Below are positions 10,100-22,825 of a stretch of 64,000 nt of DNA, in pieces. Source of the DNA: Cladopsammia gracilis (Eukaryota; Cnidaria; Anthozoa; Scleractinia; Dendrophylliidae); NCBI GenBank assembly GCA_022457155.1, contig JAJGOT010000013.1:2009001-2073000 (forward strand). Reading direction: 5' to 3'. Position numbers and translations under genes: made by a program. Position 1 is the stretch's first letter. Each line of letters begins with the position of its first letter. The notes beneath the pieces were generated by a model. That model saw only the letters and a program-made list of their open reading frames with translations. It was not told the origin of the DNA and searched no databases.

Positions 10100-11635
10100 C
10101 GCTTTAACTACAGCAGCTTTAAGGTAACTTGTAGAAAAGCACACATCCAGTTCACTCAGAATACCGCCGACAGTAGCGATACCAATTAGTAATTGGGGAA
10201 TTTTACTGTTATGTTATCGTATTCCGGAAGTTGCCATAGCTACTTCAATTCTATTGATATCCCGAGCAATGACGTGTTTATTAACCTCCCGTGACCACTG
10301 ACGCAATCGCTCTTTCGTCGTCTCGTCAGAAATGACAGCAGTGCGCGAAGAGCGCAAATATTTTTACATGCCTGAATATTTGTATCTGCTGTTTTGTATT
10401 TTCTCTAAATTATTGACAAAGTACCTTTGCTCTGCATAAAATTGCTGTTAGAACATCTGGAGCAAAATATCAAGTGGTCCTTGAAAGGAAAACAAACCCA
10501 ATCAGTTTTCGAATGTTCCAGTTGCAATCCATTTCCGTCCTAGTCATCCGCAGCCGGACAATTAATGATAGTTTCAATTTACAATAACTGTTTTAAAACA
10601 AAACTGAACCATTGATACACACAAGTCGTCGATAAATTATTGGGCTTTGCAAAGTGATACTAAAAATAGGTGACATTATCCCATGTGTCTGACTCTAGAT
10701 TTAATCTTTGTCAGATTTGTTCAGTCTAAACAAAAGGCCTTCAACGTAATTATCGGATCGAAACGGGAAGTTTTAACATTTAAAAAAGCTTACAATGCGG
10801 ATTCTTTCCACAAGTACCGGAACCCCCGACCTTCAATTATTTGTGAGGTTTTATACTTTACTTGTTTTGGAGTTGTATGATTTTCTGTCTTTTGTTTCTT
10901 TTGTTTCATGTTATTCGTTCTCCGGTAGTCACAGAAGGAACAAGACGGTGCATTCAGCTGTATATCTGACGTTTTTGACGCGGTACAGCTATGGCCGTTT
11001 CTTGGAAAGATATCTGGAATTGTGCATGGATCATGCTATTTTTTTTTTCGATTGTACTTGTGTCAGCAATAAACATATGCAAATGAAAAGAAAAGAAATA
11101 ATCCTTACAGGCCTTAAAAATAATTCCAAGGCTTTCAAGATGATTTGAACTGTGACTCGTCTGTAAAATAGACCGCTCCTAACATGAGGTTTTCATAGCT
11201 CAGATGGCGAGGCATCGCATTAGTAGCGCGATGTAATTATTTCTTACTAACTTCATCACTATAAGTTTTTAAATTGTCAACTTACAACATACGCAAAATC
11301 TGGTGAATGTTTGGCCACCATACTATTTTGACCATTCAAACAATTCTACTTCCTTGTCTTTTTCAGTGGGCCGTTGCCATATATGGAAACGTGCCCACTT
11401 CAGTCATAAAACGCAAGTTTTATTCCTGCGTGACTTGCACGCGCCAGCATAACACACCGAAAGATTTATCGATCGTGTTCATCATAAGCTTATTGAAAAT
11501 TTTATCGCCGATTCTTCACAATGCCTATTTTTTTATTTTTAATAGCGGTCCTCGCTGTTTGTTTTAAATTGTATGATGCAAAGAAAGTTTTGTTATTGAA
11601 AGGATTTGACAGCCGAGACAGGTTGTGCTTCTTGA
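10100..11635. other. CARD exon A upstream region
   Basis: AT-rich sequence with close counterparts in units B and C. No promoter element can be singled out. A tRNA-like patch, tcatagctcagatggcgagg, occurs at 11197 and at the equivalent places in B and C. Short ORFs here are conserved only because the whole unit is duplicated. Confidence 0.4.
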
Positions 11636-11880
11636 GACTCCCATATAATAATGACGGCGTTGCTCGTCGGAAAGTTTTGAAGGGCGTGGCTCAAATTCAT
11701 TTTCATATTCTGCCACAATTTTCAGCACAATACCCTAAAAGGCCTAAAAAGTACTGCGATAATTCTAACGGTAGTCATTTTAGATTTTAGCACCCAACGT
11801 GGTACCAATTTAAACATTTTGACCCCTAAAAGGTACGGTGAGCACCCCCGTAATTTTACAATCCTCCCCCCCCCCCCCGG
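11636..11880. mobile_element. GGTACC-family MITE, copy in unit A
   Basis: It runs from CTCCCATATAATAATGACGG to the mirrored GAGCACCCCCGTAATTTTAC and ends in a C-run. Equivalent copies sit at 17096-17345 and 22826-23110, so the element was present before the units duplicated. Confidence 0.5.
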
Positions 11881-12289
11881 GAAATGTGCTGTTAACTTTC
11901 TGTGCATGTTTTGCCGTGAACTGTTTCTTTTTCCCTTTGTTTTTTATTTATTTTTTTGTGTACATAATGCAGTTTTCTTATTTCATATCAAAGTCATTTC
12001 ATACAAGGGTTAACATTTGCTCTAACTTGCATCCAGACTCTCGCGGACCTATGATACCCATATATGGGATGCGCGAATGACAAAAAATTTCAAGCGTGAA
12101 TTATAAAAATAAAGCAAAAAACGGCAAACTGATCCTTACGGCAGGAAAACAGAAGCAGAAGCAGAAGCAAATGAAATAAAATAAAAGTGGAATATAATAG
12201 TGCCCAATATTTCGCTTTGCAAAACAAAGCTTCTTCATCGGTTTGTTGCAGTGATCGTGCATTCTATGTTTCTTTTTATAAAAATAACC

Positions 12290-12729
12290 ATGGCGGCCAG
12301 AGTGAAAAGAGAAATCAAAGCGCCCAAGCGATTAATCAACGAAATGATCCCGTTAAAAGCTATAGCTGATAAGAGCAGAAAGCCAAAGCTTCGCATGGAC
12401 AATCGTCTTTTTTTAATTACGAAATTGAGTTGAAGGAGGTCGACAAAGAAGGAAAGCGAGTAAAAATACAATTTTTAAAAAGGATTTAGTGATGAATTCG
12501 ACGAATGGAGGTCATATGATGCTAATAACTTTTCTACTGTGCGATTGTAACGTAAATTTAAACCATCCACGGGATCTATCGATGATCGTTTGCATCCCCT
12601 CCAAACCGCTTGTATCGGGAAGTGAAGCGAAATAATAACAATAATACGACTGTTTACGATTACACCTCTTATCGCAGACTCTTCGAAAATTATTTTTATT
12701 CTCGCCGACCGAGCGGACACGCTACTTAG
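12290..12729 (+). pseudogene. Decayed Tudor/chromo-barrel-like protein gene
   Basis: ATG at 12290 starts MAARVKREIKAPKRLINEM. After a frame change the plus strand reads NYEIELKEVDKEGKRVKIQF, and after another, KGFSDEFDEWRSYDANNFST. The VKI.F..GFS..FDEWR pattern is that of a Tudor-knot or chromo-barrel strand pair. A further frame has LYREVKR and a short tail ending in a stop near 12729. At least three frame breaks make this a pseudogene. The segment is unique to unit A: units B and C lack about 1.4 kb here. The domain call rests on the DEWR motif alone. A gene family restricted to repeats is also possible. Confidence 0.4.
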
Positions 12730-13834
12730 GTTGTTGATTTTCCCTTCTAATTCCTTACAAACTGCATAGATCAGGTAACTACAAAAAAAGGCTCTTCAAC
12801 ACAAATGAATCTTCGAATAAATTAACGAAGCTTGAATGAATGCTTACTTGTTTATTTCTTACGAAAATGAAGGAACATCTCCGGGTTCTGCACGCTCGAA
12901 TTCCTCTTTTGTCGCACTCACGCTGTTTACAAAGGTTAGCAGCAGAAATAGAACCAAAGCGTTGACTTCAAGCCCAATTTGCCAGGCCGAAACTTAACCG
13001 TACCCCAATAAATTATACATCAAAATGCGCGGAATTTAGTATTCTTTTTGAATTTTGCGGTAACACGCAACTTAGAGTATGCGTTGTGCAAACCTCGGTC
13101 CAGATTCCATCCCCTGTCTCGAAAAATGAGACAAAAGCTTTAAAAAATTTCGCGAGTCGGCAACACAAAGTATCTATTTGCCAGTATAAGATTATTGGTT
13201 ACCGGTATAATTTACACCTCTACGTAAAGCTTAAAGATTGTACTTTCATAATCTGGAGGTAACAGAACGATTACGTTCTTCAAACGAAAGAGAGAGAGCA
13301 AAATCTTCTAAAATTCGCAAATTCATGAGTCAGTCAGGTCACAGCGGGTGTCACGTAATATCCAATAGAGCCTTTTGTTAAGCGTGACTTTCATATGTAT
13401 TATAGTCAGGTTTAGATTAGCATGTAGATTTGGTCCTAAATAGCTCTGTGAGGCTTCCCTGCCTTTTTGGCGAATAAGACAAACTGGATGCAAGGCTGGC
13501 TCTACGGCAATGGGCTAATTTATTTAGCGGGCAATATTTCGGCTAACAAAACTAGGCTTCCCCAGGGCCAGGGCTATACTGAAGGAAAAAAGCTATAACA
13601 GTTCCTTAAATTTGAATTTCAAAAAAATACATTGGTGGTTAATGATTAACTAATACAGCTAAAATATAAGCATTAGACAATACGATATATAGGTATGTAT
13701 GTTAAAAATAAAGACAATATTTAGAAATTTAAATCAATGTTCATTCCGTCGGTTTATGCCATCTGATGATAAAGTTTCACCTTTATATATGAGGTATGCT
13801 TACTTTTCCTTTTGCTTTTGACGAAGTTTGTAGA

Positions 13835-13836
<2 letters not shown>

Positions 13837-13879
<43 letters not shown>

Positions 13880-13880
13880 A
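13837..13880. repeat. (AAAT)n microsatellite
   Basis: An uninterrupted AAAT array in the block shared with unit B, where it is shorter (about 17887-17922). The surrounding block carries the word gggcaatatttcggctaaca, often seen at retroelement ends. Confidence 0.85.
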
Positions 13881-14204
13881 ATGGATACTTGCCGTTGCCC
13901 CTTTGGTGTCGGGATAAAAACTGATATATAATTTCCATTTTGAGACGGCATACTGCACTTTTTTTATTATTCGACTACGTACATAGCATTATAGAATGCA
14001 AATACGCTATTATGACAAGTTATTACACTCTTCTGACCAAACTGAGTGAAAAGCACTTGTGACGGGGAGAATTTGCGATCTGAAGACTTTTCATGTGGAG
14101 GGGGGGGAGGGGGGGAGGGGGGGAGGGGGGGGGTAAGTTCGGCAAAAATCGTAAACTTTAAAGGGACACCTCTATTAAGGGGACACTTCTCCTGGTCTCA
14201 ATGG

Positions 14205-14900
14205 TGTCACCCGGCAGATATTGCTGTTGAAGTATTACGAAATCACTTGCTGTAGAAGATCACAAAAGGGAAAACGTATCGTGTTTTTTGTGTACTGGGG
14301 AATTGGCGCGATATACAACGTCAGAACCGAAAACGAACAATCATTTGCGTTTTGATATTGTACTATCTAAGGTCATTGCCATGCGATCTAAAGGGGAGTA
14401 AAGAAGGCGCGATATCCGTAGACTGACTGTAAAAGTGACAACTAAAGAGTAGGGCGATAAATTTTAACGTGCAAGAGGTGTTAATTTTCGATTTTCTGAC
14501 CTTAAATATGGTCAGTCCGGGTTTAAGAACTTCACGGCACACGCCCATGGAAAGTTTACGGGAGTCCCCCCCCCGTTTGCCACCCGGCAGATATTGCTGT
14601 TGCAGTATTACGAAATCACTTGCTGTAAAAGATTGCAAAAGAGCAAACGTTTCGTGGTTCTTGTACACTGGGGAATTGGCACGATATACAACGTTAGGAC
14701 CTAAAACGAACAATCATTTGAGTGGTTTGATATTGTACTGTCCAAGGCCGTTGCCATGCGATCTTAATTGTAGAAAAGAGAAGTAAAAAAAGGCGCAATA
14801 TCCGTAGACTGACTGTATTTGATAATACTGACAAGTAAAGAGGAAGGCGATACCTTTCAACGTGCAAGAGTTGACAATTTTCGATTTCCTACCCATAAAT
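14205..14900 (+). repeat. Two tandem repeats carrying a truncated CARD-exon start
   Basis: Each repeat has CGGCAGATATTGCTGTTG, then GATATTGTACT and CCGTAGACTGACTGTA. It ends in gcgatAaattttaacgtgcaagag, the counterpart of the gcgATGaactttaacgtgcaaga start of the plus-strand CARD exon at 24914. The ATG equivalents are at 14457 and 14850 and are mutated to ATA. Homology to the CARD exon stops after about eight codons. These are amplified fragments of a promoter and exon start, not genes. Confidence 0.7.
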
Positions 14901-15373
14901 AAATAAAATAAAAAAATAATAATGTCACAAAGGATGTTACTAAGTAAAAATACCGAGATAACATAATGCGACAGGAATACACCGACCTTAGATCAAAGGA
15001 ACGTCCCGTGCACTTATTTTTGTGTGTTATATCACAGGTAGCCCAAGCTCAGGTGATGTTTACGTACACGTTGTAATTTGAACGTCGTGGTAGTCTAACT
15101 GTTGCATAATAGCGAAATTATAAGGAATTGTATGGGAAAAATTCACTTCGAGCGTATTTCGTTGATCATATTCAAATCATTTAGATAAGAAAACTTTCTT
15201 AGTTGCTGCTTCACAGCGATGAAATGAGTGTCTGAATTTTTCCGATCGCAAATAACATAAGGTTATATGTAAAACATCTTGCCGCTATGAATTTTTTGGT
15301 GAAGAATCTTTTATTTTTTAAATAGCGCGTTTATTCACGAGTTGGCTCACAGGAACCTTTAATTTTTACTTAC

Positions 15374-15668
15374 TTGTCGTTGCTCTCTGCCCCGTCAGCT
15401 TCTCGTAAAGGCCTGGGTTTAAGAGCTGCAACACATGAAGAAAATGCACCAGACTTTCTGTAGATTTGGTCTGCAGAATGTCCAACAGCCGGCTGGCTTT
15501 ACGTTCGTTCGTCTTCTCAGCGTTCACAAGCTCGCAATCATCATTATCGAAAACCTCCTTACTCCGCAGATGATCGAAAAGGCGAATGCGATCCACACGA
15601 AGTTCCTGAACAACTTGAACTCGATGGGTCCTTAAATTCTCCCACACTTCTGGTACGTTAAAATTCAT
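15374..15668 (-). CDS. CARD exon B, candidate alternative first exon of locus 1
   Basis: ATG at 15668 gives MNFNVPEVWENLRTHRVQ and 98 intact codons to A|GTAAGT, the same length, donor and phase as exon A. It differs from A at about ten residues, including T28I, L29R, Y33H, R42N, E43D, D69S and Y78H. No coiled-coil exon lies between it and exon A, so it can form a full protein only by splicing over exon A to 6314, about 9 kb downstream. It is either an alternative first exon, a stand-alone CARD-only transcript that stops at the TAA just past the donor (15368-15366), or a recent dead duplicate. The clean ORF favours use or a very young age. Confidence 0.7.
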
Positions 15669-17095
15669 CGCTTTTATAGTTGTAGTAGCTTCAAGGTAAC
15701 TTAACGTAAGCGATCGGAATTTCACAGTTTTGTTATCGTGTTCCGGAAGTTGCCTTCACCTACTTCAGTTCTATTGATATCCCGTGCAATGACGTGTTTA
15801 TTAACCTCCCGTGACCACTGACGCACTCGCTTGTTTGTCGTCTCCTCAGCAAATATTTTTATATAAAAATATTTTTATCTGCTGTTTTGTATTCAGTTCC
15901 TTAAATTATTGACAAAGTACCTTTGCTCTGCATAAAATTGCTTTAAGAACATCTGGAGCAAAATATCAAGTGGTCCTTGAAAGGAAAACAAACCCAATCA
16001 GTTTTCGAATGTTCCAGTTGCAATCCATTTCCGACATTTCCGTCCTAGTCATCCGCAGCCGGACAATTAATGATAGTTTCAATTTATAGTAACCGTTAAC
16101 AAAACTGGATAATTACTTTAAGTTCACATTGATACACACAAGTAGTCGATAAATTATTGGGCTTTGCAAAAAAAAGCTTGATTTGTTCAGTCTAAACAAA
16201 AAACGTTCAACGTATGTAAATATCTAAACGGGAAATTTTAACATTTAAAAGTGCTTACAATGCGGATTCTTTCCACAAGTACCGGAATCTCGGAACTTCA
16301 ATAACTTGTGAGACTTTATATTTTACTTGTTTTGGAGTTGTATAATTTTCTGTTTTTCGTTTCTTTTGTTTCGTGTTATTCGTTCTCCGGTAGTCACAAA
16401 AGGAACAAGACGGTACATTCAGCTATATATCTGACGTCTTTGACGCGGTACAGCTATGGTCGTTTCTTGGAAAGACATCAGGAATTGTGCATGGAGCACG
16501 CCATTTTTTTTTTTTTCGATTATTGTACTTGCGTCAGCAATAAACATATGTAAATGAAAAGAAAAGAAATAATCCTTACAGGCCTTAAAAATAATTCCAA
16601 GGCTTTCAAGATTATTTGAACTGTGACTCGTCTGTAAAATAGACCGCTCCTAACATGAGGTTTTCATAGCTCAGATGGCGAGGCATCGCATTAGTAGCGC
16701 GATGTAATTATTTCATACTAACTCCATCACTATAAGCTTTCAAATTGTCAACTTACAACATACGCAAAATCTGGTGAATTTTTGGCCACCATACTACTTT
16801 GACCATTCAAACAATTCTACTTCCTTGTCTTTTTCAGTGGGCCGTTGCCATATATGGAAACGTGCCCACTTCATAAAACGCAAGATTTATTCCTGCGGGA
16901 CTTGCACGCGCCAGGATATCACATCGGAAGATTTGTCGATCGTGTTGATAAGCTTATTGAAAATTTTATCGCCGAATCTTCACAATGCCTGTGTTTTTAC
17001 TTTTAATAGCAGTCCTCGCTGTTTGTTTTAAACTGTATGATGCAAAGAAAGTTTTGTTATTGAAAGGATTTGACAGCCGAGACAGGTTGTGCTTC

Positions 17096-17345
17096 GTGAG
17101 ACTCCCATATAAAAATGACGGCGTTGCTCGTCGGAAATTTTTGAAGGGCGTGGCTCAAATTCATTTTCATATTCTGCCACAGTTTTCAGCACAATACCCT
17201 AAAAGGCCTAAAAAGTACCGCGATAATTCTAACGGTAGTCATTTTAGCTTTTAGCACCCAACGTGGTACCAATTTAAACACTTTGACCCCTAAAAGGTAC
17301 GGTGAGCACCCCCGTAATTTTACAATCCCCCCCCCCCCCCTCGGG
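17096..17345. mobile_element. GGTACC-family MITE, copy in unit B
   Basis: Orthologous by position to the unit A copy at 11636; it has the same ends and ends in a C-run at 17328-17340. Confidence 0.5.
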
Positions 17346-17885
17346 AAATGTGCTGTTAACTTTCTGTGCATGTTTTGCCGTGAACTGTTTCTTTTTCCCT
17401 TTGTTTTTTATTTATTTTTTTGTGTACATAATGCAGTTTTCTTATTTTTATTATAGTCAGGTTTAGATTAGCATGTAGATTTGGTCCTAAATAGCTCTGT
17501 GAGGCTTCCCTGCCTTTTTGGCGAATAAGACAAACTGAATGCAAAGCTGGCTCTACGGCAATGGGCTGATTTATTTAGCGGGCAATATTTCGGCTAACAA
17601 AATTAGTCTTCCCCAGGGCCAGGGCTATACTGAAGGAAAAAAGCTATAACAGTTCCTTAAATTTGAATTTCAAAAAAATACATTGGTGGTTAATGATTAA
17701 CTAATACAGCTAAAATATAAGCATTGGACAATACGATATATAGGTATGTATGTTAAAAATAAAGACAATATTTAGAAATTTAAATCAATGTTCATTCCGT
17801 CGGTTTATGCTGTCTGATGATAAAGTTTCACCTTTATATATGAGGTATGCTTACTTTTCCTTTTGTTTTTGACGAAGTTTGTAGA

Positions 17886-17916
<31 letters not shown>

Positions 17917-18234
17917 AAAATGGATACTTGCCGTTGCCCCTTTGGTGTCGGGATAAAAACTGATATATAATTTCCATTTTGAGACGGCATACTGCACATT
18001 TTTTATTATTCGACTACGTACATAGCATTATAGAATGCAAATACGCTATTATGACAAGTTATTACACTCTTCTGACCAAACTGAGTGAAAAGCACTGGTG
18101 ACGGGGAGAATTTGCGATCTGAAGACTTTTCATGTGGAGGGGGGGAGGGGGGGGGGGGTAAGTTCGGCAAAAATCGTAAACTTTAAAGGGACACCTCTAT
18201 TAAGGGGACACTTCTCCTGGTCTCAATGGTGTCA

Positions 18235-18955
18235 CCCGGCAGATATTGCTGTTGAAGTATTACGAAATCACTTGCTGTAAAAGATCACAAAAGGGAAAAC
18301 GTATCGTGTTTTTTGTGTACTGGGGAATTGGCGCGATATACAACGTCAGAACCGAAAACGAACAATCATTTGCGTTTTGATATTGTACCGTCTAAGGTCA
18401 TTGCCATGCGATCTAAAGCGGAGTAAAGAAGGCGCGATATCCGTAGACTGACTGTAAAAGTGACAACTAAAGAGTAGGGCGATAAATTTTAACGTGCAAG
18501 AGGTGTTAATTTTCGATTTTCTGACCTTAAATAGGGTCAGTCAGGGTTTAAGAACTTCACGGCACACGCCCATGGAAAGTTTACGGGAGTCCCCCCCCCG
18601 TTTGCCACCCAGCAGATATTGCTGTTGCAGTAGCTGTAAAAGATTGCAAAAGAGCAAACGTATCGTGGTTCTTGTACACTGGGGAATTGGCACGATATAC
18701 AACGTTAGGACCTACAACGAACAATCATTTGAGTGGTTTGATATTGTACTATCCAAGGCCGTTGCCATGCGATCTAAATTGTAGGAAAGGGAAGTAAAAA
18801 CGGCGCAATATCCGTAGACTGACTGTATTTAACAATACTGACAAGTAAAGAGTAAGGCGATACATTTTAACGTGCAAGAGTTGTCAATTTTCGATTTCCT
18901 ACCCATAAATAGGATCAGTCAGGGTTTATGAACTTCACGGCACACACCTATCGTA
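18235..18955 (+). repeat. Two truncated CARD-start repeats in unit B
   Basis: Same organisation as 14205-14900. ATG equivalents, changed to ATA, are at 18482 and 18860, spaced 378 bp. The second copy runs on into atttacgggagtct and a long C-run. Confidence 0.7.
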
Positions 18956-19136
18956 AATTTACGGGAGTCTCTGCCTCCCCCCCCCCCCCCCCCCCCCCTC
19001 CCCCAGTTGACACGATATACTTAACAACGGAAATATGTAGGGCTAGAAAAATAACAGTGATAGACAGAAATAAAAATAGCTGATTATGAAAAATATACAG
19101 AAAACAATGAAAGGAAACTAATGCAAAAGTGAATAA

Positions 19137-19605
19137 TTAGTATATTTCTTCCCGAATGTCGAGGCCGTGAGGAACAAGTGTTCTGCCTTTTAAAATTAAA
19201 AAAGCTTCTTTGGTCTTAAGTATTGAGTCTCGGTTAGAGAAAATTTTTTCAATGGGGATCAGTTGCATGTTATTAGCAGTGTGATTAGGACAGGAGAGAA
19301 AATGTTCAGCGGCTGTAGTAGGTTTAGACTTGGTGTTAGGATTATCTACAGTACGGCAGTGTTCATTAAATCTGTCTTTTAAACGTCGTTTAGTCTCTCC
19401 AATATACTGTAGATTACAGCGGTTACATTGAATCATGTAGATTAAATTTTTAGTGTCACAGGTCAGGTTAGATTTGATAGTATGCGTTTCACCGGTAGAG
19501 AAGTAACGGAAAGAACCACAAGTTAGTAGAGTTAGAAGGGAGTTTAGCTGAAACTAGTATATCACGGAGATTAGGGCAGCCCTCTCTTTTCAGCCCTCCT
19601 GTTCT
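19137..19605 (-). pseudogene. Penelope-like retroelement fragment, GIY-YIG endonuclease end
   Basis: The minus strand reads REGCPNLRDILVSAKLPSNS, then after a frame change TCGSFRY....HTIKSNLTC, then LIYMIQCNRCNLQYIGETKR followed by RLKDRFNEH. The last part is the GIY-YIG nuclease domain of Penelope-like elements, with the conserved CNRC pair just before it. It reaches a stop at 19137 after LDIREEIY. The reverse transcriptase core upstream is missing and one frameshift is present, so it is a dead 5'-truncated copy. It occurs only in unit B and so inserted after the A/B split, or was lost elsewhere. Confidence 0.75.
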
Positions 19606-19796
19606 TTCACAACCCAGACAATCAAAAATATAACGGCTGACTGTATAACCGGTACATTTGTACCGTTCCAATCCCGGCACGAATTCATATAAACAGTACT
19701 CGCGAGCTTTGAGGAAAATATAACACGTAGTTGTACTAAAAATGATCATTATTACGGTAATCAATGAGTGGTGAACTGCTTGCGTTTAATTATACT

Positions 19797-19975
<179 letters not shown>

Positions 19976-20748
19976 AAAAAGATCGTCTCGAGATGACGCA
20001 TGACCCATTAATTTGAAACGTTTATTTTTCTCTGACCACGTTTGTAAAGGTTAAATAAACAATTTTAAAGCGATGACTAAAACAACTTGACATGTCAAAG
20101 CGTGACAGGATACGCATTGTTTGAAATGAGGGTGATCAGTGGATGAGGTAATCTGTGGAGATTCTACACTTACCAACAATTTGTTTCGAAAAACACAGTC
20201 ATTTTGAAGCATGGGCAATAAAATTTACCGATTTCCCCCCCCCCCCCCCCCCTCAAGAAAAAAAAATAAATAAAAATAAATAAATAAAAAATAAAAATAA
20301 TGTCACAAGGGATGTTACTAAGTATAAATACCGAGATAACATAATGCGACAGGAATACACCGACCTCAGATCAAAAGGAACGTCCCGTGCACTTATTTTT
20401 GTGTGTTATATCACAGGTAGCCCAAGCTCAGGTGATGTTTACACGTTGTAATTTGAACGTCGTGGTAGTCTAACTATTGCATTATAGCGAAATTATAAGG
20501 AATTGTATGGGAAAAATTCACTTCGAGCGTATTTCGTTGATCATATTCAAATCATTTAGATAAGAAAACTTTCTTAGTTGCTGCTTCACAGCGATGAAAT
20601 TAGTGTCTGAATTTTTCCGATCGCAAATAACATAAGGTTATATGTAAAACATCTTGCCGCTATGAATTTTTTGGTGAAGAATCTTTTATTTTTTAAATAG
20701 CGCGTTTATTCACGAGTTGGCTCACAGGAACCTTTAATTTTTACTTAC

Positions 20749-21043
20749 TTGTCGTTGCTCTCTGCCCCGTCAGCTTCTCGTAAAGGCCTGGGTTCAAGAG
20801 CTGCAACACATGAAGAAAATGCATCAGACTTTCTGTAGATTTGGTCTTCAGAATGTCCAACAGCCGGCTAGCTTTACGTTCGTTCGTCTTCTCAGCGTTC
20901 ACAAGCTCGCAATCATCATTATCGAAAACCTCCTTACTCCGCAGATGATCGAAAAGGCGAATGCGATCCACACGAAGTTCCTGAACAACTTGAACTCGAT
21001 GGGTCCTTAAATTCTCCCACACTTCTTGTACGTTAAAATTCAT
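20749..21043 (-). CDS. CARD exon C, candidate alternative first exon of locus 1
   Basis: ATG at 21043 gives MNFNVQEVWENLRTHRVQ with 98 codons to A|GTAAGT in phase 1. The product differs from exon B at only three positions (P6Q, Q66K, V74M), so B and C are the youngest pair or have exchanged sequence. It is intact, like A and B. To reach the only minus-strand coiled-coil exon it would splice across about 14.4 kb and skip exons B and A. If unspliced it would stop three codons past the donor and give a ~101-residue CARD-only protein, a form that can act as a decoy in other CARD systems (inference). Confidence 0.7.
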
Positions 21044-21457
21044 CGCTTTTATAGTTGTAGTAGCTTCAAGGTAACTTAACGTAAGCGATGGGAATTTCAC
21101 AGTTTTGTTATCGTGTTCCGGAAGTTGCCTTCACCTACTTCAGTTCTATTGATATCCCGTGCAATGACGTGTTTATTAACCTCCCGTGACCACTGACGCA
21201 CTCGCTTGTTTGTCGTCTCCTCAGCAAATATTTTATAAAAAAATATTTTTATCTGCTGTTTTGTATTTTCCCTAAATTATTGACAAAGTACCTTTGCTCT
21301 GCATAAAATTGCTGTTAGAACATCTGGAGCAAAATATCAAGTGATCCTTGAAAGGAAAACAAATCCAATCAGTTTACGAATGTTCCAGTTGCAATCCATT
21401 TCCGACATTTCCGTCCTAGTCATCCGCAGCCGGACAATTAATGATAGTTTCACATTA

Positions 21458-21849
21458 GGGCCATTTATACGGGAAAAAATAAGACGCGTCTTATCTAAGA
21501 CGCGACTTAAATAAGATGCGAAGTGTACCATTTATACGTTTGCGTCCAACATAAGACGCGAAGATCACGTATAAATGGTTCGCGTCTTATTTTTGATACG
21601 GCGCACTTGTTGTTCACGTCTTATTTAGGACGCGAAAGCATTTATACGAGGAAGTTCACGTCTTATTTAAGACGCGGACAAAATAAGAACAGTTGAAAAC
21701 CCTGTTCTAAGATAAGACGCGTCTTATTTAAGTCGCGTCTAAAATAAGACACGAATGCTTATTTTGTACTGTTTATACGATCGGTTCGCGTCTTATTTAA
21801 GTCGCGTCTTAGATAAGACGCGTCTTATTTTCTGTCGTATAAATGGCCC
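21458..21849. mobile_element. TA-flanked MITE made of CGCGTCTT/AAGACGCG palindromes
   Basis: The ends are GGGCCATTTATACGGGAAAA and its complement CGTATAAATGGCCC, flanked by TA on both sides. The interior carries more than ten copies of AAGACGCG or CGCGTCTT within words such as taagacgcgtcttatctaag, in both orientations, so the whole element can fold on itself. It is absent from the matching positions of units A and B, so it inserted after duplication. Confidence 0.75.
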
Positions 21850-22825
21850 TACTGATACACACAAGTAGTCGATAAATTATTGGGCTTTGCAAAAAAAGCT
21901 TGATTTGTTCAGTCTAAACAAAAAGCGTTCAACGTATGTAAATATCTAAACGGGAAATTCTAACATTTAAAAGTGCTTACAATGCGGATTCTTTCCACAA
22001 GTACCGGAATCTCGAAACTTCAATTATTTGTGAGACTTTATATTTTACTTGTTTTGGAGTTGTATAATTTTCTGTTTTTCGTTTCTTTTGTTTCATGTTA
22101 TTCGTTCTCCGGTAGTCACAGAAGGAACAAGACGGTACATTCAGCTATATATCTGACGTTTTTGACGCGCGCGGTACAGCTATGGCCGTTTCTTGGAAAG
22201 ACATCTGGAATTGTGCATGGAGCACGCCATTTTTTTTTTTTCGATTATTGTACTTGTGTCAGCAATAAACATATGTAAATGAAAAAAAAAGAAATAATCC
22301 TTACAGGCCTTAAAAATAATTCCAAGGCTTTCAAGATGATTTGAACTGTGACTCTTCTGTAAAATTGACCGCTCCTAACATGAGGTTTTCATAGCTCAGA
22401 TGGCGAGGCATCGCATTAGTAGCGCGATGTAATTATTTCATACTAACTTCATCACTATAAGGTTTTAAATTGTCAACTTACAACATACGCAAAATCTGGT
22501 GAATTTTTGGCCATCATACTATTTTGACCATTCAAACAATTCTACTTCCTTGTCTTTTTCAGTGGGCCGCTGCCATATATGGAAACGTGCCCACTCCATA
22601 AAACGCAAGTTTTATTCCTGCGTGACTTGCACGCGCCAGCGTAACACACCGAAAGATTTATCGATCGTGTGACAAGCATATTGTCGATTATATCGCCGAT
22701 TCTTCACAATACCTGTGTTTTTAATTTTAATAGCGGTCCTCGCTTATTGTTTTAAATTGTATGATGCAAAGAAAGTTTTCTTATTGAAAGGATTTGAATT
22801 TAGTCGTGAGAGGATGTGCTTCGGG

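Larger units (their letters stand above)
9362..14922. repeat. CARD-containing tandem unit A (~5.56 kb)
   Basis: The unit is anchored at the word tgtcac...ggatgtta..aagta.aaataccgag, which recurs at 14923 and 20301. In order it holds a minus-strand CARD exon, AT-rich upstream sequence, a GGTACC MITE, an A-specific 1.4 kb segment with a pseudogene (about 11977-13396), an (AAAT)n tract at 13837-13880, a G-rich run and two plus-strand truncated CARD starts. Outside the listed elements the unit is non-coding. Confidence 0.85.

Noticed and set aside
11197..11250. Possible tRNA gene (agctcagatggcgagg)
   Set aside because: The D-arm is imperfect, the anticodon stem-loop has the wrong size, and no T-arm or GTTCGAATCC box follows.
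12200..12433. Start of the Tudor-like ORF at 12200
   Set aside because: The upstream codons have no family resemblance; the ATG at 12290 followed by MAARVKREIKAPKR is the better start, and the gene is broken anyway.
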